A stretch of 64,000 nucleotides of DNA from Azophilus sp963663395 (GTDB lineage Bacteria > Pseudomonadota > Gammaproteobacteria > Pseudomonadales > Azotimanducaceae). Positions 15,058 through 25,082 of this stretch are shown one piece after another. The notes under the pieces are model-generated. The model was not told where the DNA came from. It was given only the letters and a program-made list of their open reading frames with translations, and searched no databases. The DNA lies in NCBI GenBank assembly GCA_963663395.1, contig OY760226.1:2790001-2854000 (forward strand), written 5' to 3'. Every line of letters begins with the position of its first letter. Position 1 is the first letter of the stretch. A program made the translations under genes and the position numbers.

Positions 15058-16784
15058 AGTTCCTGTCCGTAAACTCATAACGGATTGATTTGGTTGAACA
15101 AATTGTCGTTTCAGGTGGCTTAAAACCGGCGTTTCCGATATCCTGTGTTTTCACTTTCCTAATAAAAACACTGGAAAACCAAAAACGCCGGAGGTCGCAA
15201 TGCGCGCAAAACGCACCGCTCAAACCAGTCTATTCGATCCCCAAGTCCTTGACCACCCCGTCGCCGACGAACTGGAATGGGCGTCCGCGTGGCTCGACGC
15301 GCACCCCGAATTGCTCGACGAGATCGCCGCCGACCCCGATGGCGGGGTAGGGTCGAGCCTGGGCCGTCACGGCCTGACCCGCGAGACGATTCTGCGTTGC
15401 GCGGTGCTCATGCATCTGCGCGGCGAGAGCTACCGGGGACTGGCATTCACGCTACGGGATTCGCTCTCGGCGCAACGCTTCGCACGGCTCGATCCGACGC
15501 GGCGGGCGCCGGGAAAATCGGTGCTGCAGGCCACCGTCGGGGCGATCGGCGCCGCGACCTGGGAAGCGATCAACCGAACCTTACTGGCGGTGGCGCACGG
15601 CTCAGGGGTCGAGATGGGGAAGGCGGTGCGCGTCGATTCCACGGTGACCGAGACGCACATCCTTGAGCCCTCGGACAGCCGGCTACTGTTCGACGGGGTG
15701 CGCGTGCTGACGCAGCTGTTGCGCAAGGCGCGAGACGAGTTGGGCGCGTCGGCCATCGACTTCCACGATCATTGCCGGGCCGCGAAGCGGCGGGCGCTGG
15801 AGGTTGGCTCGCAACGCGGGGCCCAACGGCGCGCCAAGACCTACCGTAAGCTGTTGCGTCTGACCGGGCGGACGATGGGTTACATCGAGGCGGCGTTGCC
15901 GGCGGTGGCAGTGGCGGGCACGGCCTGGAGCCGGGATTGGGTGGAGACCGCGACGGCCTATCTGGATTTGCTCGGCAAAGTGACGGACCAGACGGAGCGA
16001 CGGGTGTTCGATGGCGAGACGGTGCCGGCGGGCGAGAAGGTGGTGAGCCTGTTCGAGCCGCACACCGACATCATCGTCAAGGGCGGCCGCGTGACGCGTT
16101 ACGGCCACAAGATCAACCTGGCCACGGGGCGGAGCGGGCTGGTGCTCGACGTGGTGGTGGAGGACGGCAACCCGGCGGACAGCGCGCGTTGTCTGCCGAT
16201 GCTTCAGCGGCATATCGAGCACTACGGCTCGGCGCCGTCGCGGGTGGCCTTCGATGGCGGCTACGCCTCGCGCGCGAACCTCAACGACGCCAAGGCGCTG
16301 GGCATCGAGCACGTCGTGTTCCACAAGAAGCGCGGCCTGAAGGCCGCGGACATGACCTCCTCGTCGTGGCTGTACGGGCAGCTCAAGCGTTTCCGCGCCG
16401 GCGTCGAGGCGGGCATCTCCTACCTGAAACGGTGCTTCGGCCTGGGGCGTTGCCTGTGGCGCGGCTTGCCGCGCTTCAAGGCCTACGTCCAATCGGCGGT
16501 GTTCGCCCACAACCTGATGCGTCTGGTTCGCTTGCATCCCCAGCCGGCCTGACGCCGCTGTCCGCCATCGCCGCCAGCCGGTTGGAACAACCGGCGCGTG
16601 CTCGTGCCCGCCCGCCCCGAAGACACGGGAAACCCGGCGAAACGAGACCCGCGGACCGCGACTGCGGCGTGCTGGGCGAAGCCGGATCGTTTTTTTTTTG
16701 CTTGGCGGAGCGCTCTTTGAGATAATTCGCAGTCGCTTTCCCCCAGCATCCCGCCCTCGAATTCCGCTTTTACGGACAAGAACT
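15058..16784 (+). mobile_element. Complete ISNCY-like insertion sequence
   Basis: 1727 bp with imperfect terminal inverted repeats: AGTTCCTGTCCGTAAAC at the left and, read inward, AGTTCTTGTCCGTAAAA at the right (15 of 17 match). AACT precedes (15054-15057) and follows (16785-16788) the element, a candidate 4-bp target duplication. It carries one transposase gene (15200-16552) and a tail of about 230 bp containing a T-tract of 11 bases near 16690. It separates the toxin-antitoxin island from the heavy-metal efflux operon. Confidence 0.88.
15200..16552 (+). CDS. ISNCY-family-like DDE transposase
   Basis: 450 residues. The N-terminal MRAKRTAQTSLFDPQVLDHP and the block GLTRETILRCAVLMHLRGES follow a widespread group usually filed under ISNCY. 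Then come APGKSVLQATVGAIGAATWE, VRVDSTVTETHILEPSDSRL (first Asp), FDGGYASRANLNDAKALGIE (second Asp) and FRAGVEAGISYLKRCFGL (Glu). The gene is full length and uninterrupted. The exact ISfinder family was assigned from memory of the motifs, not by search. Confidence 0.85.
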   Translation: MRAKRTAQTSLFDPQVLDHPVADELEWASAWLDAHPELLDEIAADPDGGVGSSLGRHGLTRETILRCAVLMHLRGESYRGLAFTLRDSLSAQRFARLDPTRRAPGKSVLQATVGAIGAATWEAINRTLLAVAHGSGVEMGKAVRVDSTVTETHILEPSDSRLLFDGVRVLTQLLRKARDELGASAIDFHDHCRAAKRRALEVGSQRGAQRRAKTYRKLLRLTGRTMGYIEAALPAVAVAGTAWSRDWVETATAYLDLLGKVTDQTERRVFDGETVPAGEKVVSLFEPHTDIIVKGGRVTRYGHKINLATGRSGLVLDVVVEDGNPADSARCLPMLQRHIEHYGSAPSRVAFDGGYASRANLNDAKALGIEHVVFHKKRGLKAADMTSSSWLYGQLKRFRAGVEAGISYLKRCFGLGRCLWRGLPRFKAYVQSAVFAHNLMRLVRLHPQPA

Positions 16785-16876
16785 AACTAACTGATTTTCA
16801 AGAAATCACCGGGATCGATTTCGCAAGCCGCTGCTGCACGAGTTCGTGCGGGTGTGGCCGGTATTGGCGTGGTACG

Positions 16877-17305
16877 ATGGCGCTCATGCGCTTACTGCGG
16901 GTGTCAATCCTTCTTTGTACTTGTGCGAGCCTACTCGCCGTGCAGATCGGCGGGTTGCACGTGCATGGCCACGCCGGTGGCCATGCGGGCGATCGCGGGG
17001 GCGCGCACCTGCACTTCCACGGTCTGCACGAACACGTCAACCACTCCGTCGTTCACCACTCGGAATCCCCAGCGGGCGGGCATGGCGCAGACAGGCAACC
17101 TGCCGACAGCAATGGCGTTGCCGTTACGGAGTTAGGTTCCAGTAACTGGAAGTTGCCGGACCTCGACACCGACCTGCACCACGGACCTTGCCTCGAAGCC
17201 GCAGGTGCGGTCCGGGAGCACCAATCGTTCGCCGAATCCCAGCCGGCGGCAATCCGGCGGCAATGGCGGCAGCCCTCGCGCGGGCCGCCTGCACGGGCCG
17301 TTTAG
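16877..17305 (+). CDS. Small His-rich exported protein leading the metal-efflux operon
   Basis: 142 residues. The N-terminus (MRLLRVSILLCTCASLLAVQ) looks like a signal peptide. It is followed by an unusually His-rich stretch of about 40 residues (HVHGHAGGHAGDRGGAHLHF, then HGLHEHVNHSVVHH) that would bind metal ions in the periplasm. The rest is low complexity. It resembles in role the small His-rich proteins that precede czcC in other metal-efflux operons, but I cannot name a family. It lies 92 bp after the ISNCY-like element and 119 bp before czcC. Confidence 0.5.
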   Translation: MALMRLLRVSILLCTCASLLAVQIGGLHVHGHAGGHAGDRGGAHLHFHGLHEHVNHSVVHHSESPAGGHGADRQPADSNGVAVTELGSSNWKLPDLDTDLHHGPCLEAAGAVREHQSFAESQPAAIRRQWRQPSRGPPARAV

Positions 17306-17424
17306 CGGGCGGATTTTCCGGTTGCGCGCGGCCTCGGCGGTGGTCGATGGCCGTGCGCAAAGCACCCGAATCCCGGGCGTACCACTGGTACGCGATCCTG
17401 TGTATACCTTGGGAGATTTCTTCG

Positions 17425-18741
17425 ATGATTGATGCCATTGCGCGTCGCGCCGGGCGGTGCCTGGCGGTGTGCGCCGTTGCGGCATCCGCTGCGGCGGCAG
17501 AGCCCGAAGAAAGCGCGGCGGAGCACGAAACGATACCGGCGGGGCCGAGCCTCACGCTGGATCAGGCACTGGGCAGGGCCATGGCCCGAAATCCGGCACT
17601 GGTTGCCTTTGGCTACCAGATCGAAGCGGAGGAGGGCAGGCTTCAGCAAGCCGGCATCCGCCCTAACCCGAAGCTGGATGTCACCGTGAGCGATGCCCTG
17701 GGAAGCGGCGATTTTCGTGGCATGAGAAGCGCCGAGACCACCGTTTCGATCGCATGGGCGATCGAGCGGGGCGTGCGGCAGCGGCAGGTCGAAGCGGCTC
17801 GGGCGAATGTCGCGCTCGCTGAACTGGATGCCCGAATTCTGCGGCTCGACACGGCCGCGGAGACGGCGCGTCGATTCATCGCCTGCCTGGCGTTCCAGGA
17901 ACTCCTCGGACACGCGGCGGAGCGGATCCGCCTCGCGCAACAGACCATCGCGGCGGTGGAGTCACGGGTCCGCGCCGGGCGCGCCATGCAGGCCGCGTTG
18001 GCAAGGGCGCGGGCCGGGCTGGTGCGTGCGGAATTGCTGGAGGAGGACCACCATCATGAACTGCTCGCCGCGCGGCATCGCCTCAGCGCCCAGTGGGGCG
18101 AGCGCAAACCGGATTTCGTGGCGGCGGTCGGTAACCTGCGCTCGCTTCCCTCGCCAGAGCCCGTGGAGAACCTGGTCGACCGGGTGAAACAGAACCCGAA
18201 CCTGGCTCGCTTCGTATCGCGGGAACGCATCGCCGAAGCGGAACTGCGCGTGGCCCGAGCCCGCAGCCGGCCCGACTGGGAGGTTCACGCGGGCGTGCGC
18301 CGCTTCGAAATGACCGACGACCTTGCGCTGGTCGCGGGCCTGTCGATCCCGATCGGGGTGCGCGAGCGATACCAGGGCCGCATCGCGGAAGCGCGCGCTG
18401 CCATGAGCCGGGCCGCCGGCGAGGGCCGGGCAGCCCGGGTCGAGATCGAGGCCGCGGTTTACGCGCTCTACCAGGAGTTGAACCATCACATCCACGTGGC
18501 CGCGGCGATCAGCGACCGGCTGATTCCGCAGCTTGAACGGGCGCTTGCCGACGTCGAGCGGGCTTACGAACTGGGCCGCACGACCTTTGTCGAACTCACC
18601 GGAGTGCAGGCTGAACTGCTGGGCGCCAGGCACGAGCACCTGGAATCCAGCATTGGCGCGCACGAGACCCTGATCGAGTTAGAGCGATTGACCGGCGAGA
18701 CCGTGTTGCCGTCGGCTGGAACGGGACGGGAATCGTCATGA
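17425..18741 (+). CDS. czcC: CzcC-like outer-membrane efflux protein (TolC family)
   Basis: 438 residues from ATG 17425 (GGGAGA upstream). It has a signal peptide ending in AASAAAAEP. Two outer-membrane-efflux repeats follow: LTLDQALGRAMARNPALVAF opens the first, and ERAYELGRTTFVELTGVQAE closes the second, with long coiled-coil helices between. The protein forms the outer-membrane channel of the tripartite CzcCBA-type pump. Its 3' end overlaps czcB by ATGA. The metal specificity (Co, Zn, Cd, Cu or Ag) cannot be fixed from this subunit. Confidence 0.87.
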   Translation: MIDAIARRAGRCLAVCAVAASAAAAEPEESAAEHETIPAGPSLTLDQALGRAMARNPALVAFGYQIEAEEGRLQQAGIRPNPKLDVTVSDALGSGDFRGMRSAETTVSIAWAIERGVRQRQVEAARANVALAELDARILRLDTAAETARRFIACLAFQELLGHAAERIRLAQQTIAAVESRVRAGRAMQAALARARAGLVRAELLEEDHHHELLAARHRLSAQWGERKPDFVAAVGNLRSLPSPEPVENLVDRVKQNPNLARFVSRERIAEAELRVARARSRPDWEVHAGVRRFEMTDDLALVAGLSIPIGVRERYQGRIAEARAAMSRAAGEGRAARVEIEAAVYALYQELNHHIHVAAAISDRLIPQLERALADVERAYELGRTTFVELTGVQAELLGARHEHLESSIGAHETLIELERLTGETVLPSAGTGRESS

Positions 18742-20021
18742 ATGCACGACTTCGGACCATGGTTCGCGGACTACCCGGCGGATTGGCGTTTGCCGCCGCA
18801 ATCCTGATCCCTGTGGCCGGTCTCCCGGGGTGTGGCGACCGCGGGCATGGCGGCATGGAACCCGTGCCGGGGGCCGCGGCGGATGATGGCACGTATGAAC
18901 GCGGGCCGAACAACGGCCGCATGCTCCGGGACGGGGCGTTTGCCGTCGAACTGGCTATCTTCGAAGCTGGTGGAACGGCGCCGGAGTTTCGCGCCTGGGT
19001 CTCCGAGGGCGGCCGCGCACTGAACCTTCGGGGTGTCGACCTGCGCGTCCGACTGTCCCGGCTCGGCAACCGGGTCGACGAGCACGAGTTTCGCCCGGCT
19101 GGTGGGTTCCTTCGCGGTACGCCGACGGTTTACGAACCCCACTCGTTCAGCGTCAGCGTCACCGCCGCCCACCGCGGCCGCACGCACCGCTGGATGTACG
19201 ACAGTTTCGAAGGCCGTGCACGCATCGATGCGGAAACGGCGGCGGCGCTGGGGTTGCGAACCGCGGTCGCCGGGCCGGCGGTGATCGACGAGACAAGTAC
19301 GGTTTACGGACGCATCGTGCCGGATCCTGACCGGGTTCTGGAGGTCAGCGCGCGTTTCGACGGCGCCATCCGCGCCGTCCACGCGAAGCCTGGAGACCGG
19401 GTCGCGGAAGGGGATGTGCTGGCCATCGTCGAGAGCAACGAGAGCCTGCAGGCAAACTCCGTCAACGCGCCCATATCGGGCGTGGTCACCGAGCGGAGCG
19501 CCAACGCCGGCGAGCAGACTGCGGGAAGGCGGCTGTTCACCATCGTTGACGCTTCATCAGTCTGGGCAGAACTGTCGATCTTTCCAAGCGACCAGCAGCA
19601 GGTCGCCGTGGGTACGGCAGTGGCGGTTGCGCCGGCTACGGGTGGCGCTTCGGTCGACGGGACCATCTCGTCTATCGACCTGTTCGCGGCGCCGGACCAG
19701 TCGATCCCGGCCCGGGTTGTGCTGGACAACGCTGCCGGAACGCTGGCGCCGGGGACGTACGTAACCGCCGAGGCGAAGATCGCCCGGCACGAGGTGCCGC
19801 TGGCGGTCCGGCGTGGTGCGCTGCAGGGCTATCGCGATTCAACCGTGGTCTATGTGCAGGTCGGCGACCAGTACGAGGTCCGCATGCTGAAGCTGGGCCG
19901 GTCGGGGGACGGCTGGGTGGAGGTGCTCGGCGGCCTGGAGCCCGGCTCCATCTACGTGACCGAAAACAGCTACGTTCTCAAGGCGGAAGTCGAGAAGGAC
20001 GGTGCGGTCCACCATCACTGA
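18738..20021 (+). CDS. czcB: CzcB-like periplasmic adaptor (membrane fusion) protein
   Basis: 427 residues. The N-terminus (FAAAILIPVAGLPGCGD) looks like a lipoprotein signal with Cys in a lipobox-like context. An extra N-terminal domain of about 120 residues (RGPNNGRMLRDGAFAVELAI) is typical of heavy-metal adaptors. It is followed by the HlyD core: VSARFDGAIRAVHAKPGDRV, then VNAPISGVVTERSANAGE and a beta-barrel segment. The C-terminus ends in three His, a possible metal contact. It links the RND pump to the outer-membrane channel. Confidence 0.87.
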   Translation: MNARLRTMVRGLPGGLAFAAAILIPVAGLPGCGDRGHGGMEPVPGAAADDGTYERGPNNGRMLRDGAFAVELAIFEAGGTAPEFRAWVSEGGRALNLRGVDLRVRLSRLGNRVDEHEFRPAGGFLRGTPTVYEPHSFSVSVTAAHRGRTHRWMYDSFEGRARIDAETAAALGLRTAVAGPAVIDETSTVYGRIVPDPDRVLEVSARFDGAIRAVHAKPGDRVAEGDVLAIVESNESLQANSVNAPISGVVTERSANAGEQTAGRRLFTIVDASSVWAELSIFPSDQQQVAVGTAVAVAPATGGASVDGTISSIDLFAAPDQSIPARVVLDNAAGTLAPGTYVTAEAKIARHEVPLAVRRGALQGYRDSTVVYVQVGDQYEVRMLKLGRSGDGWVEVLGGLEPGSIYVTENSYVLKAEVEKDGAVHHH

Positions 20022-20129
20022 GCGTTGGTACGAATCCATGACGGTGCGCCGACAGATCATGAGGGTGGGCAACGCGGCCCCGGTGAGCGCGGCGAAGACT
20101 CGGGTTCCGGTCCCGCGGGGCGCCTGACC

Positions 20130-23100
20130 ATGCTTGACTCGATCCTTCGCTTCTCGATTGCGGAACGCGGCCTGATGCTGGTGCTGGTGTTCCTGCTCGC
20201 CGGCCTCGGCATCTGGAACTTCACGCGGCTGCCGATCGATGCAGTGCCGGACATCACCAACGTGCAGGTGGTCATCAATACATCGGCGCCCGGTTATACG
20301 CCGCTCGAAGTCGAACAGCGGGTCAGCTTCGTGCTGGAGAACGCCATGGCGGCGCTGCCCAGGCTCGACCACACGCGCTCGCTGTCTCGCTACGGGCTGT
20401 CCCAGATCACGGTGGTGTTCGAGGAGGGCACCGACATCTATTTCGCCCGGCAACTGGTGGGCGAGCGGCTGACCGCGGCGCGGGCGTCGCTGCCCGCCGG
20501 CGTGGAGCCGGTGCTCGGCCCCATCGCCACCGGGCTGGGCGAAATCTTCATGTTCATCGTCGATGCCGAACCGGGTGCGCGCAACGCCAATGGCACCCCG
20601 GTGACGCCCACGGACCTGCGCACGGTGCACGACTGGATCATTCGCCCGCAGCTTCTGCGCGTGCCCGGGGTCGTCGAGGTCAACCCCATCGGGGGCTTTG
20701 CGAAACAGGTGCTGGTGGCGCCGGACCCGGCCAGGCTGCTGGCGTTCGGCGTGACCTATGACGACCTGCTGACCCATCTCCGGGAGAACAACGCCAACCG
20801 CGGCGCGGGCTTCATCGAATACAACGGCGCCCAGTGGCTGCTGCGCGTTCCGGGCCGCGCCGCGCAGCTGCAGGACCTCGAGCGTGTCGTCATCAGCCAG
20901 CGAAACGGCGTTCCGGTGCGCGTTGCCGACGTGGCAACGGTAGAACCGGGTCACCAACTGCGCGTCGGCGCCGCTACCCGGGACGGCAACGAAGTGGTGA
21001 TGAGCACCGTGTTCATGCTGATCGGCGCGAACAGCCGCGTCGTGGCCGCCGCGGTGGCCGACAAGCTCGATGAGATTCAGGGCAGCCTGCCCGGCGGCAT
21101 CTTTGCCAGGCCCGTCTATGACCGCACCGAACTCGTCGATGCGACGCTGGAGACGGTGCGGGAGAATCTCACCGTCGGGGCCCTGCTGGTCGTCGTCGTC
21201 CTGTTCCTGTTGCTGGGCAACTTGCGTGCCGCGCTGATCACCGCCGCGGTGATTCCGCTGGCCATGCTGATGACCGTCACGGGCATGGTGGAGAACCGGG
21301 TGAGCGCCAACCTGATGAGCCTGGGTGCGCTGGATTTCGGCCTGATCGTCGACGGTGCGGTGATTATCGTCGAGAACTGCCTGCGGCGGCTCAACGAAGC
21401 CTGGGGCGATGCCGGCCCGGGGGACCGGGAGCGACGCGGCGGATTGACCCTGGAGGAGCGCCTCGCCGTGGTGCGCGGTGCGACCGGCGAGGTGATCCGT
21501 CCGGCGCTCTTCGGGGTCGGCATCATCACGGTCGTCTACGTGCCGATCTTTGCGCTCGCCGGGGTCGAGGGCAAGATGTTTCATCCCATGGCGGCCACCG
21601 TGGTCATCGCACTGCTGAGCGCCATGGTGCTGTCGGTCACCTTCGTGCCGGCGACGGTGGCTCTGCTGTTTCGGGGGCCGGTGCGCGAGCGCCGCAATCT
21701 TCTCATGGACTTCGCCGCATTCGTGTACCGGCCAGCGCTCAGAACTGCACTCCGCTTCCGCGTGCTGACCATTGCCGCCGCGCTGGGGCTGGTTCTTGCC
21801 GGCGGCTGGGCGGGCACCCGGCTGGGCGCCGAGTTCGTCCCGAATCTCGATGAGGGCGACATCGTCATGCACGCCCTGCGCATTCCGGGCACGTCGCTCG
21901 GGCAGGCGGTGGCCATGCAGGCCCAGCTCGAATCGAAGATCGCCGCAATGCCGGAAGTCGAAACGGTGTTCGCCAAGATCGGCAGTGCCGCGGTGGCGAC
22001 CGACCCGGTGCCGCCGAGCGTCGCCGACAACTTCATCATGCTCAAGCCCCGCGACAAATGGCCGGATCCGGAGAAGCCGAAGAACGAGGTCATCCGCGAA
22101 CTGGAAGCGCTGGTTGCACCCGTTCCCGGCAACCGGTACGAATTTCTGCAACCGATCCAGATGCGCTTCAACGAACTCATCGCCGGGGTGCGCAGCGAAC
22201 TGGCCGTAAAGGTGTTTGGCGATGACTTCGACGAGTTGATCCGGCTCGGCGATGCAATCCGGCGGGCTGTAGAGGGTGTGGAGGGGGCGGTGGACGTGGC
22301 CGCCGAGCAGGCCGCCGGCCTGCCGGTGCTGACGGTGGAACCGCGCCGGGAGATCCTCGCCCGAATGGGCCTGAGTATCGCTGACCTGCAGGATGTGGTG
22401 GCGACCGCGCTGGGCGGTGCGACGGCGGGCCAACTCTATGAAGGCGATCGCCGCGTGGACATCGTGGTGCGGCTTGCGGAGCAACTTCGCGCTGATCCCG
22501 AAGGGCTCTCGAACCTCCCGGTGCCACTGCCCGGCGGCGGCTTCGTGCCCTTGCGCGAGGTTGCCGATACGGAGGTGGTTACGGGCTACAACCAGATACT
22601 TCGGGAAAACGGCAAGCGCCGGGTGGTGGTCACCGCCAACGTGCGCGGCCGCGACCTGGGCTCGTTCGTCGCCGACGTTCGAGCCGCGGTGGAGCGGCAG
22701 GTGGACATGCCGCCCGCCTACTGGCTGGAGTACGGCGGTACCTACCGGAATCTGCAGTCGGCGGCCCGGCGGCTTGCCGTGGTGGTGCCCGTGACGCTGC
22801 TGATCATCGCCGTATTGCTGGTGTTTGCGCTGCGCTCCCCGCTGGATGCGGCGATCGTCTTTTCCGGCGTGCCGCTGGCGTTCACGGGCGGCATCGCCTC
22901 GCTGCTGCTGCGCGGCATACCGTTCTCCATCTCCGCTGCGGTGGGGTTCATCGCGGTTTCGGGCATCGCCGTGCTCAACGGCCTGGTGCTCGTGACTTTC
23001 ATCCGGGACCTGCGTGCAACAGGGCAGTCGGTGCGCGAGGCGGTCGAGGCGGGCGCCCTGACCCGCCTGCGCCCAGTGCTGATGACCGCGCTGGTCGCAT

Positions 23101-23261
23101 CCCTGGGGTTCCTGCCCATGGCGCTCAATACGGGTATCGGATCGGAGGTGCAGCGGCCACTGGCCACGGTGGTCATCGGTGGAATCGTGTCGTCGACGGT
23201 ACTGACCCTGCTGGTACTTCCGGCCTTGTATCACCTCATTCGCTCGAGGGGGCAACGCTGA
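20130..23261 (+). CDS. czcA: CzcA-like heavy-metal RND efflux pump
   Basis: 1043 residues from ATG 20130, giving the usual CzcA start MLDSILRFSIAERGLMLVLV; the frame is open further upstream but without similarity. HME-RND signs are DFGLIVDGAVIIVEN in the fourth transmembrane segment, SGIAVLNGLVLVTFIRDLR, two large periplasmic loops and about 12 membrane helices. The pump exports divalent (or monovalent) metal ions using the proton gradient. It is the last gene of the efflux operon, 108 bp after czcB. An antisense open frame covers most of it but is a high-GC shadow. Confidence 0.92.
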   Translation: MLDSILRFSIAERGLMLVLVFLLAGLGIWNFTRLPIDAVPDITNVQVVINTSAPGYTPLEVEQRVSFVLENAMAALPRLDHTRSLSRYGLSQITVVFEEGTDIYFARQLVGERLTAARASLPAGVEPVLGPIATGLGEIFMFIVDAEPGARNANGTPVTPTDLRTVHDWIIRPQLLRVPGVVEVNPIGGFAKQVLVAPDPARLLAFGVTYDDLLTHLRENNANRGAGFIEYNGAQWLLRVPGRAAQLQDLERVVISQRNGVPVRVADVATVEPGHQLRVGAATRDGNEVVMSTVFMLIGANSRVVAAAVADKLDEIQGSLPGGIFARPVYDRTELVDATLETVRENLTVGALLVVVVLFLLLGNLRAALITAAVIPLAMLMTVTGMVENRVSANLMSLGALDFGLIVDGAVIIVENCLRRLNEAWGDAGPGDRERRGGLTLEERLAVVRGATGEVIRPALFGVGIITVVYVPIFALAGVEGKMFHPMAATVVIALLSAMVLSVTFVPATVALLFRGPVRERRNLLMDFAAFVYRPALRTALRFRVLTIAAALGLVLAGGWAGTRLGAEFVPNLDEGDIVMHALRIPGTSLGQAVAMQAQLESKIAAMPEVETVFAKIGSAAVATDPVPPSVADNFIMLKPRDKWPDPEKPKNEVIRELEALVAPVPGNRYEFLQPIQMRFNELIAGVRSELAVKVFGDDFDELIRLGDAIRRAVEGVEGAVDVAAEQAAGLPVLTVEPRREILARMGLSIADLQDVVATALGGATAGQLYEGDRRVDIVVRLAEQLRADPEGLSNLPVPLPGGGFVPLREVADTEVVTGYNQILRENGKRRVVVTANVRGRDLGSFVADVRAAVERQVDMPPAYWLEYGGTYRNLQSAARRLAVVVPVTLLIIAVLLVFALRSPLDAAIVFSGVPLAFTGGIASLLLRGIPFSISAAVGFIAVSGIAVLNGLVLVTFIRDLRATGQSVREAVEAGALTRLRPVLMTALVASLGFLPMALNTGIGSEVQRPLATVVIGGIVSSTVLTLLVLPALYHLIRSRGQR

Positions 23262-23284
23262 CCGCGAACTCCCGCATCGTTCAC

Positions 23285-23419
23285 ATGAGGGCCGTTGGTG
23301 AATTCCAGCCGGTTGCCGGAGAGGGCCTGTGTGCCGAAAAGGCGATGGAGTACGGGCTGATTGAGATATGGCGCAAGTATCATGATGTCGGTACGCTCCA
23401 GAAAGCGATGACGCCGTAA
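23285..23419 (+). CDS. Unrecognised small ORF after czcA
   Basis: 44 codons from ATG 23285 to TAA 23417-23419 (MRAVGEFQPVAGEGLCAEKA, then IEIWRKYHDVGTLQKAMTP). It has no strong ribosome site, no signal peptide and no known domain. The composition looks protein-like (few rare runs, amphipathic end) and could be the remnant of a larger gene. It lies between the efflux operon and the carotenoid oxygenase. Confidence 0.25.
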   Translation: MRAVGEFQPVAGEGLCAEKAMEYGLIEIWRKYHDVGTLQKAMTP

Positions 23420-23480
23420 TCAGAGCTTGATTCGCACAATTGAACCATGCCGTTCTTCGGCAACCGAAGGAGGAAACGAC

Positions 23481-24950
23481 ATGCCGGCTACGCGCGTAGG
23501 TCGAATCGAATCATCCCTGACACCGGGGGATCATCCCTACCTCAACGGCGCCTGGACACCGAACTACGACGAGTACGACGCGACCGGCATGGAGGTCATC
23601 GGCGAGATCCCGTCGGACATTGACGGGGTATACCTGCGCAATACGGAAAACCCGGTGCACGAACCCATCGGGCGTTACCACCCCTTCGACGGGGACGGCA
23701 TGATCCACATGATGAGCTTTGCGGACGGCCAGGCAGAGTATCGCAATCGCTTCGTGCGCACCCGGGGTTTCCGCGAGGAACAGGAGGCGGGCCGTTCGCT
23801 CTGGGCGGGCCTGATGGAACATCCGTCGAGGTCCGAGCGGCCGGGATGGGGCGCGCAGGGAGCGTTGAAGGACGCATCCTCAACGGACATCATCGTGCAC
23901 GGCGGACTGGCGCTGTCGATGTTCTATCAGTGCGGCGAGGGCTACCGGCTCGACCCCTATACGCTGGAGGACCGCGGCACCGCACAATGGGTGCCCAAAG
24001 AGGGGATATCGGCACATGCGAAACTGGACGAACACACCGGCGAACTGCTGTTTTTCAACTATTCCAAGAGCGCACCGTACATGCACTACGGCGTGGTCGG
24101 CGCCGACAACCAACTCAAGCACTACATGCCGATACCGCTTCCCGGGCCGCGCCTGCCGCACGACATGGCGTTCACCGAAAACTACGCCCTCGTCAATGAC
24201 CTGCCACTGTTCTGGGATGCCGAGCGTCTGACGCGCGGCCACCACGTGGTGCGCATGCACCGGGATGTTCCCAGCCGTTTCGGCATCGTCCCGAGACTGG
24301 GGCAGCCGGATGAAGTCAGGTGGTTCGAGGCGGAGCCCACCTATGTACTGCACTGGGTGAATGCCTTTGAAGAGGGCGACGAAGTGGTTCTGGACGGCTA
24401 TTTTCAGGAGCACCCGGAACCCCGCAGCCACCCCACCGCGCCGCCCGGCTACGAGCGCATGATGGCTTACCTGGACGTGGAACTGATGGCGCCGCGCCTG
24501 CATCGCTGGCGGTTCAACCTGCGCACGGGGGCGACCCGCGAAGAACGGCTCGATGACCGAACGCTGGAGTTCGGCACGATCAATCCTCGGTATGGCGGAC
24601 GCAAGTACCGCTACGCCTACAGCGCGGTCAGCAAGCCGGGCTGGTTCCTGTTCACTGGATTTACAAGGCACGATCTGGTCACCGGAGATTCCTGTTCCAT
24701 CGACCTCGGCGAAGGCCGATATGGGAGCGAGGCCGGAATCGCGCCCCGGGTCGGGGCGACGGCTGAGGACGATGGCTACCTGGTCACGTTCGTTACCGAC
24801 ATGAACGACGACCGTTCGGAGTGTGTGCTTTACGAGGCCAGTGACATGGAAGCGGGCCCGGTGTGCCGCATCATGCTGCCGCACCGCATTTCAAGCGGCA
24901 CCCATGCTACCTGGGCCCACGGCACAGACATCCGTGGTGCGTTGGCGTAG
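23481..24950 (+). CDS. Carotenoid/apocarotenoid cleavage oxygenase
   Basis: 489 residues from ATG 23481, preceded by a perfect AGGAGG. The family's four iron-binding His can be placed at H179 (SAHAKLD), H227 (LPHDMAF), H291 (LHWVNAFE) and about H475 (SGTHATWAHG). The N-terminal RNTENPVHEPIGRYHPFDGD matches the RNGPNP...HWFDGDGMIH region. These Fe(II) dioxygenases cleave conjugated double bonds of carotenoids, apocarotenoids or stilbene-type phenolics. No carotenoid synthesis gene lies in the window, so the substrate may be imported or non-carotenoid. It appears monocistronic. Confidence 0.9.
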   Translation: MPATRVGRIESSLTPGDHPYLNGAWTPNYDEYDATGMEVIGEIPSDIDGVYLRNTENPVHEPIGRYHPFDGDGMIHMMSFADGQAEYRNRFVRTRGFREEQEAGRSLWAGLMEHPSRSERPGWGAQGALKDASSTDIIVHGGLALSMFYQCGEGYRLDPYTLEDRGTAQWVPKEGISAHAKLDEHTGELLFFNYSKSAPYMHYGVVGADNQLKHYMPIPLPGPRLPHDMAFTENYALVNDLPLFWDAERLTRGHHVVRMHRDVPSRFGIVPRLGQPDEVRWFEAEPTYVLHWVNAFEEGDEVVLDGYFQEHPEPRSHPTAPPGYERMMAYLDVELMAPRLHRWRFNLRTGATREERLDDRTLEFGTINPRYGGRKYRYAYSAVSKPGWFLFTGFTRHDLVTGDSCSIDLGEGRYGSEAGIAPRVGATAEDDGYLVTFVTDMNDDRSECVLYEASDMEAGPVCRIMLPHRISSGTHATWAHGTDIRGALA

Positions 24951-25082
24951 CGGCCCCAACGGTACCGGCGACAGGCCAGATTTCCGCTGATTGCCCGGGG
25001 GCGCGGCCAGCACGCTGAATGCGTATTAGACGTGTAACGCGCGACTTGGGGGCGATGCCTCAACCACGGCCGGACCGCCCGG

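Noticed and set aside
19839..23255. Very long open frame (over 1100 codons) antisense to czcA and the end of czcB
   Set aside because: High-GC codon bias of the sense genes leaves the opposite strand open. The translation is low complexity with no domain, while the sense strand encodes a clear RND pump.
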